This document shows, one piece after another, positions 44,148-55,504 of a stretch of DNA of 64,000 nt; the stretch's first letter is position 1; every line of letters starts with the position of its first letter. The DNA comes from Malassezia japonica (lineage: Eukaryota > Basidiomycota > Malasseziomycetes > Malasseziales > Malasseziaceae), in assembly GCF_029542785.1 (NCBI RefSeq), contig NC_083370.1, positions 620,001 to 684,000 of the forward strand. The letters run 5' to 3'. The position numbers and the translations under genes are program-made. The notes beneath the pieces are model-generated. The model did not search any database. It was not told where the DNA came from and saw only the letters and a list, made by a program, of their open reading frames with translations.

Positions 44148-47100
44148 CTACTTTTTCCGCACGCTGGGCGGGGAAATATGGAAAGGACGCCGCACGTCCT
44201 GGGCGGTGAAGTCGACATGGAGCGCATCACTGTAGCACGTTTTGAGGATCCGTAGGAATCGCTCCGTCTCTTTTACGTACGCGTCCTCACTGGCGCGCCA
44301 CACCTGTGCAAGCACCTCGGCGATCTCGTCGCGCTCGAGCGGCGCCGAGACGGCACTCTGGCCCGTGCTGTCGTCTTCCTCGCAAAAGTGCTTCTGAACA
44401 CGCTTCGAAAGCGCCTCGACGGCTTTGCGCATATCTTTGGCAGTGTACTCACGCACGAGTTTCTTCGCAGCAGACTTCGAGTAGGCGCTGTGCAGCGTGA
44501 CTTCGTTCGCAGGCGTCGTCTGCAGCAGTGCGTCGATGCCGGTGCAAAAGTCGGTCATTTTTCCGAGCGAGCGGCGCAGCACGCTCTGCACGTAGCCGGT
44601 CAGCGCGTGCGTGTAGATCGCCTGCGCCTGCTCGCGCACATGCGCCAGGGCCGCGTTCGGCGGCGTGCCGGGCTTGACACGCGTCTGGACGTGGTGCATA
44701 TTTTCAATCAGAATCACATAGTGGTTCAGCTGGCCCTTGTCCTCGTCCATGCCCGCGACGCCCATGTTCGAGATGGACTGCAGCATTGAGAACATGCTGC
44801 GGCTGATGCGCTCGTACGCCTCGTTGACCGTACTGCGCACAGCCAGGTCATCGGCATCGACCAGCTGCGTCTCGATGCGGCGCACCAGCGCTGGGAAGGC
44901 GCGCACAAAGTGCACAATACCCTTGCGTTTCTTGACCGAGAGCTTCGTCTGCTCGATCGCGCGGATTTGCTCGTCGACAAGCCGGCTAAACTCGGTGTGC
45001 ATGCGCGTAAGGACCTTGCCGAGGGCATGCTCAAAGAACTCGCCGCTGGGGCGCGACGCCGACTCGCGCACCACGCGCTCCGTCTCGGCAAGGAGACCGA
45101 CGAGGTTCACACGGTCCGACGCGCCGACACTCGTGACAAAGCTGTCGAGCTCCGGTGTGATGGAGCCAAAGACCTGCTCAAGCGCCGAGCGCATATCGCC
45201 TCCGGCACTCACCGAGGCAATTGGCGTCGTGACCGCGGCGCGGTGGCGGAAGTACGGCTCGAGGTCCATGTAGTCCGCGAATGTGACGTTGGTATCGTTG
45301 ATGTGCAGCAGGTCCGAGAGGAACGCCTGCTCGTCCTGCACACGTGCCACGAGCGCGGCAAAGACGCGCTGCAGCGCTTCCCACGGGAGGACTTCCGTGC
45401 CGCGGTTGGGGCCGAGCATGCTGTGCTCGCGCTGCAGGCCCCCCTTTTTGAGGCGCGCGCTGTCGCCCAACTGCTGGCGCCACGCGGCAAAGACGCGCTG
45501 CAGCTCTACTTGGTAGCAGTGCGCGGCAATGCGCAGGTACGCCGCAGCGAGCTGCTCAAAGAGTGCCGGCGACGTCTCTTTCATGTAGAGCATCAGACCA
45601 CAGTACTTGCCGGCAGCCTGCTCCATACCCGCGTGCGTCGGCAGCGTCGCATTCGGTGCCGAGGTCTGTCGGAGTGCATTTGCGTCCGACAGCAGCGCGT
45701 TGCCTTCGGACTCGAATACGCCAGCAACGCCTTGCAGCAGGCGGCTGCTGAAGCGGTTTGCAATCGCCTCGTACTGCTGCAGACGCTCGGTCATGGCCGC
45801 AATCTCGGTGCCGGCCGTGCGGCTCTGCGTATCTGGGCGCGTCTGCAGAATGCTCTTGTAGAGTGTCGTGGCAGCTGACTCGAGCTGAGGGACGTCCGAC
45901 GCGGATTCAATGTCGGCCGTCGCAAGCTTGCGCACCGCATCGCTGTCGACGTTGACAGTCGACAGCATCACCTCGATCTCTTGCAAGAGTACGCGCTGGT
46001 TCGACGTCTGGACCTGTAGACCGCGGTTCTGCCCTTCGATATACGCAATGTCTTCGGCGCGCGCATTCAACTGGCGCTTGTAGCCAGCTATGCTGCCGTC
46101 GAGCTGGTACAGGTAGTTGAGCGCGTCGTCCATGTGCTGCAGCACTTGGTTTACTCGATCGTCCGACTCGATCATGGCGTGGATATTAGACGACTCGAGC
46201 GCCGCAAGCTCTTCAAGTAGGCGTGCCTCAATCACATCGGCCGTGCCGACGTTGCGGCGCGTACCGTGCACATCGAGCGAAAGACTGCCGCCTTTCCACT
46301 CGAAGCCTTCGAGCATCTCTTCGACATGAGTGAGCGTATCGTGTTCTTTTCCGCCGGCACGGCGCGCAGCAGCCGTCTCGGCTGCGCTCGGCGCAAAGGC
46401 GGCAGGCGGGCGAGTAAGTCCACCCCGCCGCGACGCACGGCGTGCAAGCGGATCACGCAAGGCAAGCGGATCGTGCACCGAGTCGGACGGCGTCCGCGAC
46501 TCGTCGCGCAGCGCTTCCAGCGCAGGGTCGGCTTTGCGCTCATACGCACTGGGCTGCGGCGCAGGCGACGAGCGCAGGGGGGGTGTGGGCTGCGCGTCCG
46601 GCACGGCACGCGGCGCGACAGAGGCCAACTGGGCCGGCACAGCCGGCTGAGGCGACGTGGATCCCGAGCGAGGCTGCACTGGGGGTGCAAGGCCAGCGAG
46701 CGGAGCGGAAATCGGCTGAGGCGACGCAACATGGTGCGACGCAAGCGCCGGCGTCACCGGGGCCTGCACCTGACCCAGCGCTGGGCTGCCTGCGTGGGCC
46801 AATGCTGGGGATGCGCCGCGCACGGGCGGCACAGCTGGCGCGAGCTGCGCAGGCGACGCGGCCTGCGGCTGCACGTCCTCTTCCATGCTCCAGCCCGTGC
46901 ATATCGGCAGGCGTCCCTGAATCGCCTGAAAGGCGCGTGCGACGGACCCCAGGAACTCGGTAGGGTCCTGCGTCTTGTCCGCTTGCCATCGGTACGACCT
47001 CGCAAGTGCCACCGTGACGTACGAATCAGGATGCAGTATGAGCTCGCGCAGCCCAGCGAGGTCCCACTCCTTTCCGATACTAAACGAACCGTTGGCGTTG

Positions 47101-47294
47101 CGCTTCGCCTTGTACAGTGTTGCTCCGCGCTGATCGGGCGTCTGCGCGAGGAGGATATAGCGCGTTTTGTGCTGCGAGCTCGGCGCACCTTCGTCCGCGA
47201 ACTCGTACACCTTTAGGTGCGAGACGTACGCGCATCGCGAGCCACGGCTTTGCAGCGCCGCCGCAAACTGCTCGCGGAACGTCGCGCTGGCCAT
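44148..47294 (-). CDS. SEC3: exocyst subunit Sec3
   Basis: The intronless gene encodes 1048 residues. The N-terminal part (about 5-130) has the look of the Sec3 PH-like phosphoinositide/Rho-binding domain: VYEFADEG, YILLAQTPDQRGATLYKAKR and LILHPDSYVTVAL. A Pro/Ala/Ser-rich linker follows (about 150-250), then a helical region and a long C-terminal helical bundle with DLLHINDTNVTFADYMDLEPYF, typical of Sec3 in the exocyst tether. The ATG at 47294 is preferred; four upstream codons in frame begin only with GTG. The start is 17 bases from the stop of the next gene on the same strand. Confidence 0.88.
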   Translation of the reverse strand: MASATFREQFAAALQSRGSRCAYVSHLKVYEFADEGAPSSQHKTRYILLAQTPDQRGATLYKAKRNANGSFSIGKEWDLAGLRELILHPDSYVTVALARSYRWQADKTQDPTEFLGSVARAFQAIQGRLPICTGWSMEEDVQPQAASPAQLAPAVPPVRGASPALAHAGSPALGQVQAPVTPALASHHVASPQPISAPLAGLAPPVQPRSGSTSPQPAVPAQLASVAPRAVPDAQPTPPLRSSPAPQPSAYERKADPALEALRDESRTPSDSVHDPLALRDPLARRASRRGGLTRPPAAFAPSAAETAAARRAGGKEHDTLTHVEEMLEGFEWKGGSLSLDVHGTRRNVGTADVIEARLLEELAALESSNIHAMIESDDRVNQVLQHMDDALNYLYQLDGSIAGYKRQLNARAEDIAYIEGQNRGLQVQTSNQRVLLQEIEVMLSTVNVDSDAVRKLATADIESASDVPQLESAATTLYKSILQTRPDTQSRTAGTEIAAMTERLQQYEAIANRFSSRLLQGVAGVFESEGNALLSDANALRQTSAPNATLPTHAGMEQAAGKYCGLMLYMKETSPALFEQLAAAYLRIAAHCYQVELQRVFAAWRQQLGDSARLKKGGLQREHSMLGPNRGTEVLPWEALQRVFAALVARVQDEQAFLSDLLHINDTNVTFADYMDLEPYFRHRAAVTTPIASVSAGGDMRSALEQVFGSITPELDSFVTSVGASDRVNLVGLLAETERVVRESASRPSGEFFEHALGKVLTRMHTEFSRLVDEQIRAIEQTKLSVKKRKGIVHFVRAFPALVRRIETQLVDADDLAVRSTVNEAYERISRSMFSMLQSISNMGVAGMDEDKGQLNHYVILIENMHHVQTRVKPGTPPNAALAHVREQAQAIYTHALTGYVQSVLRRSLGKMTDFCTGIDALLQTTPANEVTLHSAYSKSAAKKLVREYTAKDMRKAVEALSKRVQKHFCEEDDSTGQSAVSAPLERDEIAEVLAQVWRASEDAYVKETERFLRILKTCYSDALHVDFTAQDVRRPFHISPPSVRKK

Positions 47295-47311
47295 GGCGGG
47301 AGGCACGTTGA

Positions 47312-48961
47312 TTAGTCAGCTACAACCCGAATGCTCTGGCCGTGGTTGACCAGGGCAAAGGCGGGGGTACTATCGGGTCCATCGGGCACACCTTGGTACG
47401 CGCGCACAAACGCGACGCGGCGCTGCGCGCAGGCCGTCTCGAGGCGGAAGATGGTCTCGGTGATCTCGGCAGGCCCCTCGACAAAGGTCCCCCAGTGGAT
47501 CGCGAGGCAGACTGGGCGGTGGCGCGGCGGGCGGCCGTTGCTCCGTCCCTGCGTCTGCATGATCTGGAGAATGGCGACCGCGTCCGAGGCGCTCATATGA
47601 TTCGCGCCAGTTAGTCCGTCAGACAGGCGGGGAATCGGGCTGATCCAGTCGGGAAGTAGATCGAAGCTCTTGAGGAACGCGTACGTCGCGCCGACCGACA
47701 CTGGGAGCATGAGCATGTCGGGCGCGCCGAGCTTGGCCGCAATTTCCGCAAACGCGGGGCATGCAGGGTATACAGTTGCCTTGTCCTCGCTGCGGCGGCG
47801 GCGAAAGGGCGAGATGTCGCGCGCGCTCGACTCGGACAGGGTCCGAACCTTTGCGATGTGGGGTATCTTGTGCTTTTCCAGGAACGGAATGCCTTTGAGC
47901 GAGTCGCTCGACAGGCGGGGGCGCATGTCGGTAGGCGACGGCGTGCTGGTCGCGAGCGGCGACTCGACCTGCGTGGGGGTCGACACGGCGCTCTCGTCGG
48001 CGCTTCCAACGTCGCCTTTCTCGTCCATCGCCTCGGGGCTCTCGCAGCACTCGTCCGTTCCCACGCGGAATCGAAAGCCCGAGTCGCCGCCGAAAAAGAC
48101 ACGGTACACGTCCTCGGGGTCGCGTGCGCTGGTGTGCTCGAGCATCCAACTCGACCAAAGCGTATGCCCAGCGTCGGACGTCGTGCGCCCCGAGCCGTGC
48201 TGCGCCGGCGTGCACACGATGCGCAGGGAGCCACTTCCCCCGGCCTCGACCGTCGCCTCGTCCCACCAGTCGAGCTCGGTGACGGAGTCGGGCGCAATGT
48301 CCACCGTCTCGTGGATGAACCAGGCCTTGTTGCCGAGGGGCACGACAAAGTGCACATTCGTCCCGAATCGCTCCCACAGCGAGACGATCGTGTGGTAGTC
48401 GAGGTGGTCGTAGTGGTTGTGCGAGATGACCACGATATCAATCTCTGGCAAATCCGCAACCGTGCATGGTGCGGGGAAGAAGCGCAACGGGCCGACGAGC
48501 TGCGACGGCGAGCACCGCGCCGAAAAGATAGGGTCAAATAGGACAGTGAGCGGACGCCCATCGCCCGACAGCGAAGGCAGCTGGAGCAGCGCGCCAGCAT
48601 GCCCCAGCCACGTCGCCTTTGCGCGCTCCTTGTCAAAACCAAAGTCGGGCTTTTGCACCTGCAGCGGCAGCGCGTTTTTGCGCTCGGCCTGCGACTTGAG
48701 GTCCGGCGACTCGGACCGCGGCGAAAACACACCACGCACGGCCGCCGTCAGGTTGGGGCGCACATTGTGCGCATCCGTGCCGGGGCGCTCGCCCCACTCG
48801 AGGCCCTGCACGACCTCGTACGGAGACGGCTTGTGCCAGCTGTCCCATGGGTTCTGGAAACCGACGCGCTCCGGGCCGCGGAACTGCTCCGTAGACATCA
48901 GGTGGTGCGCAGGCGGCTCGGCATGCACCTGCACATGGGGCACCACACGTAGCGTCGGCAT
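47312..48961 (-). CDS. FMP30: NAPE-hydrolysing phospholipase D-like metallo-hydrolase
   Basis: A 549-residue protein of the metallo-beta-lactamase fold. The zinc motif HNHYDHLD sits near residue 180, preceded by ATWLGHAGALLQLPS and FDPIFSARCSPSQLVGP, followed by VPLGNKAWF, CTPAQHGSGR and, far downstream, LAIHWGTFVEGPAEI. This pattern fits NAPE-PLD (yeast Fmp30), which releases N-acylethanolamines. A Ser/Pro-rich insert of about 100 residues separates FFGGDSGFRFRVG from the C-terminal part. The start MPTLRVVPHVQV is the last ATG before the divergent neighbour's start; an earlier in-frame ATG would overlap that gene. Confidence 0.85.
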   Translation of the reverse strand: MPTLRVVPHVQVHAEPPAHHLMSTEQFRGPERVGFQNPWDSWHKPSPYEVVQGLEWGERPGTDAHNVRPNLTAAVRGVFSPRSESPDLKSQAERKNALPLQVQKPDFGFDKERAKATWLGHAGALLQLPSLSGDGRPLTVLFDPIFSARCSPSQLVGPLRFFPAPCTVADLPEIDIVVISHNHYDHLDYHTIVSLWERFGTNVHFVVPLGNKAWFIHETVDIAPDSVTELDWWDEATVEAGGSGSLRIVCTPAQHGSGRTTSDAGHTLWSSWMLEHTSARDPEDVYRVFFGGDSGFRFRVGTDECCESPEAMDEKGDVGSADESAVSTPTQVESPLATSTPSPTDMRPRLSSDSLKGIPFLEKHKIPHIAKVRTLSESSARDISPFRRRRSEDKATVYPACPAFAEIAAKLGAPDMLMLPVSVGATYAFLKSFDLLPDWISPIPRLSDGLTGANHMSASDAVAILQIMQTQGRSNGRPPRHRPVCLAIHWGTFVEGPAEITETIFRLETACAQRRVAFVRAYQGVPDGPDSTPAFALVNHGQSIRVVAD

Positions 48962-48979
48962 GGTGATGGACGCTGACAA

Positions 48980-50043
48980 ATGCACGTGCCCATCATGATC
49001 CATGGCCTTGTTGGGGACGCGCGCGCCTTGCTGGTGCGCGCACAGACGCCCAAGATCGGCGTGCTGTTTGTGCCAGGCAACCCTGGCCTCTCGACGTACT
49101 ATGCGAGCTTCCTCGAAACACTGTGCCACGAAAAGGAGCTCGCGGGCACGGTGACCGCCCTGTGTGTCTCGTCGCTGGGGCACGATGTCGCCGAGGACGC
49201 GGCGGGCGGCACGAAAGGAGGCGCACGTACGCTCTTTGACGCCGAAATCGACGAAAGTCCGGTGCCGCCCACCGGCCGCGTCTCGCTCTTGGGCTACGAG
49301 CGCCCCTACTATACGCTGCAGGATCAGATCAAGGCACAGGGGCACGCACTACGCACGCTGCAGGCCATGCTCCCGCCCGGCGCGCCAGTATTTGTCTTTG
49401 GCCACAGTGTCGGCGCGTATATTGCACTGCAGCTCCTGCAGACGAATCCGGCCATACACGGCGTCTATCTCCTCTTCCCGACGGTGAGCTACATTGCGCG
49501 TGCGCCGCGTGCACGCTCGCTCGTCGTTCCCCTGACGCGCGTCGGCATGTTTTTCCTGCACTACCTCACGATGCTCCTTGCGATGCTTCCGTTTGCGTGG
49601 GTCGCCAACATTGTCGCGTTCGTCACACGCATGGGCCAGCAGCCTGCACACACCACTGCCTCGTTCGTCGTCGGCCCCGGCGCGGCGTTCAACGCGCTCG
49701 GCATGGCCGGCGACGAGATGCGCACGATCACGGCCATTCCTCCTACACTCCTCGACTATATCGACAAGCACAACACGATCGTGCGTGCCTACTGGGGCGC
49801 CGGCGACTCGGTACGTAGCCGTGCTCACACAGGATACCTGGGCGCCGTCCTGGCACCGCCGCCACGCCGAGCAGTCGTTCGGCCTGGACACGAGCGCACT
49901 CGCACGCCGCTCGTCGACCGTCTGCGAGCTGGGAATGCCGCACGCATTTTGCCTACGTACGTCGCGCGCCTGACCCAGGTCACAACGAGCCGCTCGCACG
50001 GATCCTTTCCGCGTGGCTCGCGAAAGATAGTGGAGGTTCGTAG
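48980..50043 (+). CDS. lipid-droplet-associated hydrolase (LDAH-like)
   Basis: Exons 48980-49810, 49833-49956 and 49979-50043, with two 22-nt introns, give 339 residues. The alpha/beta-hydrolase motifs are GVLFVPGNPGLSTYYASFL, the nucleophile elbow FGHSVGAYIALQL near residue 141, and the histidine in MPHAFCLRHNEPLARIL, which only reads correctly after the second splice. The order fits LDAH/YPR147C lipid-droplet hydrolases. A membrane-associating hydrophobic segment (FFLHYLTMLLAMLPFAWVA) lies between them. Only 18 bases separate its start from that of the divergent NAPE-PLD-like gene, and RAV1 follows in 5 bases. Confidence 0.86.
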
Positions 50044-50048
50044 CGACG

Positions 50049-53000
50049 ATGACCGACGTCTTGCCGACGCTCGCGCGCGAATGGGCGTCGCTCGGCGCGT
50101 CGAATGCGCCCAAGACGGTGGTCCCGCGCGACTCGCCGCGTATCGCCGCAGCGCTCAACACGTTTGCGTCGTACGTAAACGCGGAAAAGCAGGTGTACAT
50201 TAGCGTACGTCAGACGTGCTGACCCAGGCACAAGCGAGTGGGCGCCGGATCAATGTGTTCCTCGGGCGCAGCCAGCTGATGCAGTGCCTGTCGTTTGATG
50301 ATGTTCCGGGCAGTGCGGGACGTTTGCACACCGCAACAGTGAGCAGCATCGCCCTCGGCACGGAGCGGGCCGACTCGGATACGATCCTGGTACGTGTTTG
50401 GCCTGACGCAGCTCGCCGCGTCATTTGCAGGCGTCATTGCCATTTGGCGCCTCGATGCGCTGAATATCGGCAAGTTTCAGCAGGTGCCGACCTATGCGCG
50501 GTGGCGCCTCGACGGGACGCTACCGCTTCCCGGCGAGTACGTCACGGCGCTCGGCGTGCACTGGGGCCGCCTCGCGATCGGCACGGACAAGGCGGTGTCG
50601 GTGTGGCAGCGCAGCACGCGCCCAGGCTCGCAGTGGCGCCGCACATGGCGCAAGAGGTACGTCGCTTATCTTATGTAGTGCTCCGCGCACCATTCTCTGC
50701 GTACGGTGGTCGCCCGACGGCATGTACCTCGCTGCAGTGCCGCTGTACGACAAGCGCGTGCTTGTGTGGCACACGCTCGAGCAGGACATGAGTACACTCG
50801 CTCTTGTCGCCCAGCTGTCGCACACGCGCGTCGTCCACGCGCTCGACTGGCGCCAAGCACGCGCCGAGGCCGAGCCGCGTGCCGTGCTGGTCGTGACGAC
50901 GGCGAATAGCGCAGCATGCATCTACGCCCCGGTCGTCGACGAGCCGTTCGTCCTGCGGCAGTGGGCCGCAGTCGATGCAACGGTTGATCTCGGAACGGAA
51001 ACGACTTCCGACGTGGTCGCACTGATGTACTGCGATGCGTATCGCCTCGCGACTGCGCTCCAGCACGACATGGACCAGCTGGCATACGTCGAGCAGCACG
51101 CCAATATTCATGGGCACCAGGTCGAGAGCCAGCAGTTGCGGCTTGCACAGCTGCAGCAGCTCATGGCCCATGCGCCCGACCTCTTTTTTGCGCTGCTTGC
51201 CGACGGATCGATCGCAGTGTACGCGCTGATGAACCTCGAAAGCAGCTCGCCTGCGCTCCTCAACACGTACATCATGCTGCGCCTTCCGGCGGGAGTCGCC
51301 GTAGAGTCGTCGCCTGCGCCGCTGCTCTTGCAGTTTGTCCCGCTCGCATACGCTGGTGTGCCGGAAGGAGGCGGCGTCGTGCCGACGGCCATCATCCACG
51401 CACAGTCGGCAAACGGTATGCGCGGCACCGCCGCTGTATCGCTCGCGCTCCTCTTTGACGGCGACCAGCGCGGCATCTTTGTACAGGATACGCTTGTCGC
51501 CAACGAGCGCGACGTGGCGCGCATGCCGTCGACGTCGGCGCCGATGCGCTTCCTGCGCGCGGAGCACAAGACGGACATTGTCGCCCTCGATGTGACTCAC
51601 TCGCACCGCGGCATCCTTTCCCTGTCACAGGACGGTGTGCTCATCGGCTGGCACCTTGCCGAAAACGGGCACGGCTCGCTTCTGTCGGAGCACCGCGTGC
51701 GTCTGAGGGGCGCGTCGAAAGCGTGCGTCCTTGGGACAGACGCGCAGGTCGCGGCGCTTGTTCATGGGCGCCTGACGCTCGTCGTCACGGATCCAACGCA
51801 GGCGGCTGGCGGAAGCAGCGCGCTAGTCACCGCCGACATGGCCGTCGAGGCGCATGATCTGCCGAGCGGCTTGGCCGAGTCCGAGGCACTTGTCCTTGAC
51901 AGCGCATGCATGGGCGACGCGTTTCTCTTAGCCGTCTGCTCGACCTCCGGCACGGTCGCGACGTGGAAAGTGGCTGCGCACGGCAAGGCGTACCACATCA
52001 GCAGCCCTGCGCTCGCATCGCTGGATAGCATCGAGCCGCTCGGCAGGGTACGTGTTGCGACCATGGTCGAGTCGATGGTGCTAGCCGACGGCACGTTTCA
52101 TTCACTGTGCACCGTCGACGAGCACGGCACACTCGACGTGTGGGCCTACAAAGACAAGTGGCACAGCCGCGAGCGCACCAAGACGGCATGGCCCGACGTG
52201 CGCATGATGTGCGGCAGCCATGCCGGCCACCTTGCGCTCATTGCATGGACGCGGAAAGGATGGCACGTCTCGATTTGGGACATGTCCCTCGCTCCCTTCT
52301 GCCACCCGTGCGTGCAGGCGATGCACATCGGCGGTGACGTGTCGCATGTGCCTGCCGCCGCATGGAGCACGGAGCACAAGCCGATGCTCGCGGTTGGGTC
52401 GCAGGCCGTCGTCCGGGTCTGGGCACAAAAGACGGAGCAGAGTTTGCTTGGGCCTGTTCCCCCGGTATGGGGCGCAATTGCCGAGGTCGATATTGGCGCC
52501 ATTGGCTCTGGCACCGTGTCGCAAGTGCAGTGGCTTGCAGGCTCGCGCCTGCTCATTGCGTCGTCGTGCCAGTTGTTCCTGTACGCTGCAGGCGGCGACA
52601 AAGAGGCGCCTGCGTCGCTCCCTGCGCTGTGCGCCGCGAGTGCAGCGCTTTTGCCGCTGTACCACCCCCGCAATGTGCAGTATGCGTTGCAAATGCGTAT
52701 GCTCGATGGTGTCTATGCCATCTTTGCGGAGCTGCGCCGCGCTATGAGCTCATCGCTGTACGACGCAAAACAATCCGCCGACATCCACGTCCCTTGGGAA
52801 GTGCTCACGCGCCGTGCCAAGACGGAAGAGCGCACCGAGAGGGATACCGAGCTGCTTGCTGCGCTCGTCGAGGACCTGCAGCAGCGCCCGGCGCCCGGCC
52901 TCGCACCGGAAGTCACCGCGTCGCTGTGCGACGTGATCGAGTCGGCGCGTGCGACGCTGGCCGAGCCAGTCGACGAGGCGGGCCGCCTGTTTCTCACGTA

Positions 53001-54131
53001 CCTCTACCCTGCGTGCGCGCTCCACGAGCCGAGCCAAGCGACGCCGGCGCTGCCCAGCGGTGCCCTTCTGTACTGGGGCCACCAAAGTGCCCACCAAGAG
53101 ATCCTGGTGGGCCGTGTACATACAGCGTGTCCCCGCCTTGCATGGCCGCAGCTCTGTGCGTCTGGCGTGTTTGCCTGGGCGCGCGACCGCGCGACGCTTG
53201 TGCCTTTGATGGAGCAGGCGGCGCGGGTCGCCTATACGGCCGGCGACGACGTCGACCCCGTGCAGTGCACGCTCTTTTACCTTGCGATGCGCCGCGAAAA
53301 CACGGTGCGCTCCTTGTGGCGCCGTGCCATCGGGCATCCTGACCAAGGCAAGATGACGCGGTTCCTTGCGAACGACTTTTCCATCGAGCGCTGGCGCGTC
53401 GCCGCGCAAAAGAATGCATTTGCGCTGATCAGCCAGCGCCGCTTTGACTTTGCCGCGGCCTTTTTCCTGCTGGGCGATGCGCTGCAGGACGCGGTGAATG
53501 TGTGTGTGCGCAATATGCACAACATCCCCCTCGCCATTGCTATTGCGCGTGTCTATGAAGAGGAGGACTGCGGGCCGGTGTTTGAGCGGCTGCTGCGCAA
53601 CACGATCGTGCCGCTGGCCGTGACGTCAGGCGACCGCTGGCTTGGGTGCTGGGCGCTGAGTGTGCTGGGCGACTATGGCGCCGTCTTGCGCATGCTCCAT
53701 GTACGTCGATCTACTTATGCAGCTTCCTATGCGCGCCTTTGCTGACCGGGAAAAGGACCTCGATGCCGACTTTGAAGAGGGTGTCGGGAACGATATCCAG
53801 GACCCCGCGCTGGTCCTTGCGCTGGAGCAGGCCAAGACGCAGTTGTGGTTTGCTACGAACGAGTCGGAGCTTCCCCCTGCGTCCGAGTCGGCGTTGATAC
53901 GCTTCGCTGCCGAGCGGTGGCAGGCGATGGGTACGTTGTGTGACTTATGCAGGTTGCGACTACATCGGTCTCGGCACGCTCGCGGCGTGGTCGTTTGCGC
54001 GCGACATTGCCCCTGCGGCACCCCCGCCCGAGCAGCCGACGAAAAAGATTGCGTCGCTGCTCGCCCCCGAGCGCGCCCCTCCCTCGTCGCAGGGCGCGGC
54101 AGAGTTCGACCTCGGGGCGTTTGGATTCTAG
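50049..54131 (+). CDS. RAV1: RAVE complex subunit Rav1
   Basis: Six exons (50049-50204, 50228-50389, 50412-50656, 50679-53700, 53723-53930, 53953-54131) give 1323 residues. Introns are 23, 22, 22, 22 and 22 nt. The N-terminal half has WD-type repeats ([23 protein letters not shown]); the C-terminal half carries the Rav1p_C region with [40 protein letters not shown] and [20 protein letters not shown] promotes V-ATPase assembly. The length is close to the yeast protein. The first three introns lie within the first 610 bases; two lie near the 3' end, where splicing yields the final FDLGAFGF. Confidence 0.9.
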
Positions 54132-54219
54132 CGCACAGGCCACCGATGCGATCAGGCCACATAGGCAGAAATGGAAATATATTTCGGGGGGCTCGGAACC
54201 ACGATTGGCTCCTATTTCC

Positions 54220-55497
54220 ATGATGAGTGCTCGTCTGCTGTGCCGTACTGCGCGTCCCCTCCTTCGCACGCCGTGTGCTGTGCGCTTCCAGAGCGTCTGG
54301 GCTGGTGTGCCCGCCGGTCCGCCCGACCCGATTCTGGGTGTGACTGAGGCCTTCAAGAAGGACACGGACCCGCGCAAGATTAACCTGGGTGTCGGTGCCT
54401 ACCGTGACGGCAACGGCAAGCCGTACGTCCTCCCCTCGGTGCGCGAGGCGGAGACGCAGATCGTCTCCGAGAAACTCGACAAGGAGTACCTCCCCATCAC
54501 TGGTCTGGCCAAGTTTGATGCGCTCGCTGCGAAGCTGGCCTACGGCAAGGACTCGCTTCCCCTGAACGAGGGCCGCATCGCTACGACGCAGACTATCTCG
54601 GGTACCGGTGCGCTGCGTGTCGGTGGTGAGTTCCTCGCGCGCCACTACCCCGGTGCCAAGGCGATCTACGTGCCGACGCCGACGTGGGGTAACCACATCC
54701 CCATCTTTAAGAACTCGGGTCTCGAGGTGAAGCACTACGCCTACTACGACAAGAACACGGTCGCGCTCGACTTTGACGGCCTGATCCGCGACCTGCAGGG
54801 TGCGCCGAACAAGAGCATCATCCTCCTGCACGCCTGCGCCCACAACCCCACCGGTGTCGACCCGACGCAGGAGCAGTGGCGCCAGATTGCCGACGTCGTC
54901 AAGGAGAAGGAGCACTTCCCCTTCTTTGACATGGCCTACCAGGGCTTTGCCAGCGGCGACACGGACCGCGACGCGTTCGCCGTGCGCCACTTTATCGAGC
55001 AGGGCCTCGAGATTGCTCTGTCGCAGAGCTTTGCCAAGAACATGGGCATGTACGGTGAGCGTACCGGTCTCTTTTCGCTCGTCACCGGCTCCGCCGAGGA
55101 GAAGGCGCGCGTCGAGAGCCAGCTCAAGATCACCGTGCGCCCGATGATCTCGAACCCGCCCCTGCACGGCGCGCGCATCGCCGCACAGATCCTCGGCGAC
55201 GAGGCTCTCTACGGCCAGTGGCTCGACGAGGTCAAGGGTATGGCTGACCGCATCAACGGCATGCGCGCCACGCTCAAGAGCCTCCTGGTCGACGAGTTCG
55301 GCTCGAAGCGCAACTGGGACCACATCACCAACCAGATTGGCATGTTTGCGTTCCTCGGCATCTCGCCCGAACAGGTCGAGCAGCTGAAGAACGAGCACCA
55401 CATCTACCTCACCAAGGACGGCCGTATCTCGGTCGCGGGCATCACGGAGCACAACGTGAGGCACCTCGCCGAGTCGCTCGCCAAGGTGACTGCGTAG
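54220..55497 (+). CDS. AAT1: mitochondrial aspartate aminotransferase
   Basis: The 425-residue intronless gene begins with an Arg-rich presequence ([16 protein letters not shown]). PLP-enzyme motifs follow: [36 protein letters not shown], the cofactor lysine in [16 protein letters not shown] near residue 272, and [18 protein letters not shown] at the end. It links the TCA cycle and amino-acid pools by moving amino groups between aspartate and 2-oxoglutarate. Codon use is more uniform than in neighbouring genes, as expected for a highly expressed gene. A palindromic GAAATATATTTC lies about 40 bases before the ATG and may serve as TATA element. POL4 converges, with 7 bases between stops. Confidence 0.95.
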   Translation: MMSARLLCRTARPLLRTPCAVRFQSVWAGVPAGPPDPILGVTEAFKKDTDPRKINLGVGAYRDGNGKPYVLPSVREAETQIVSEKLDKEYLPITGLAKFDALAAKLAYGKDSLPLNEGRIATTQTISGTGALRVGGEFLARHYPGAKAIYVPTPTWGNHIPIFKNSGLEVKHYAYYDKNTVALDFDGLIRDLQGAPNKSIILLHACAHNPTGVDPTQEQWRQIADVVKEKEHFPFFDMAYQGFASGDTDRDAFAVRHFIEQGLEIALSQSFAKNMGMYGERTGLFSLVTGSAEEKARVESQLKITVRPMISNPPLHGARIAAQILGDEALYGQWLDEVKGMADRINGMRATLKSLLVDEFGSKRNWDHITNQIGMFAFLGISPEQVEQLKNEHHIYLTKDGRISVAGITEHNVRHLAESLAKVTA

Positions 55498-55504
55498 AAA
55501 ATAG

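Noticed and set aside
55404..55504. POL4 reading on into the end of AAT1
   Set aside because: Splicing at 55560-55581 gives the expected Pol X C-terminus and a stop at 55505, so the unspliced extension is wrong.
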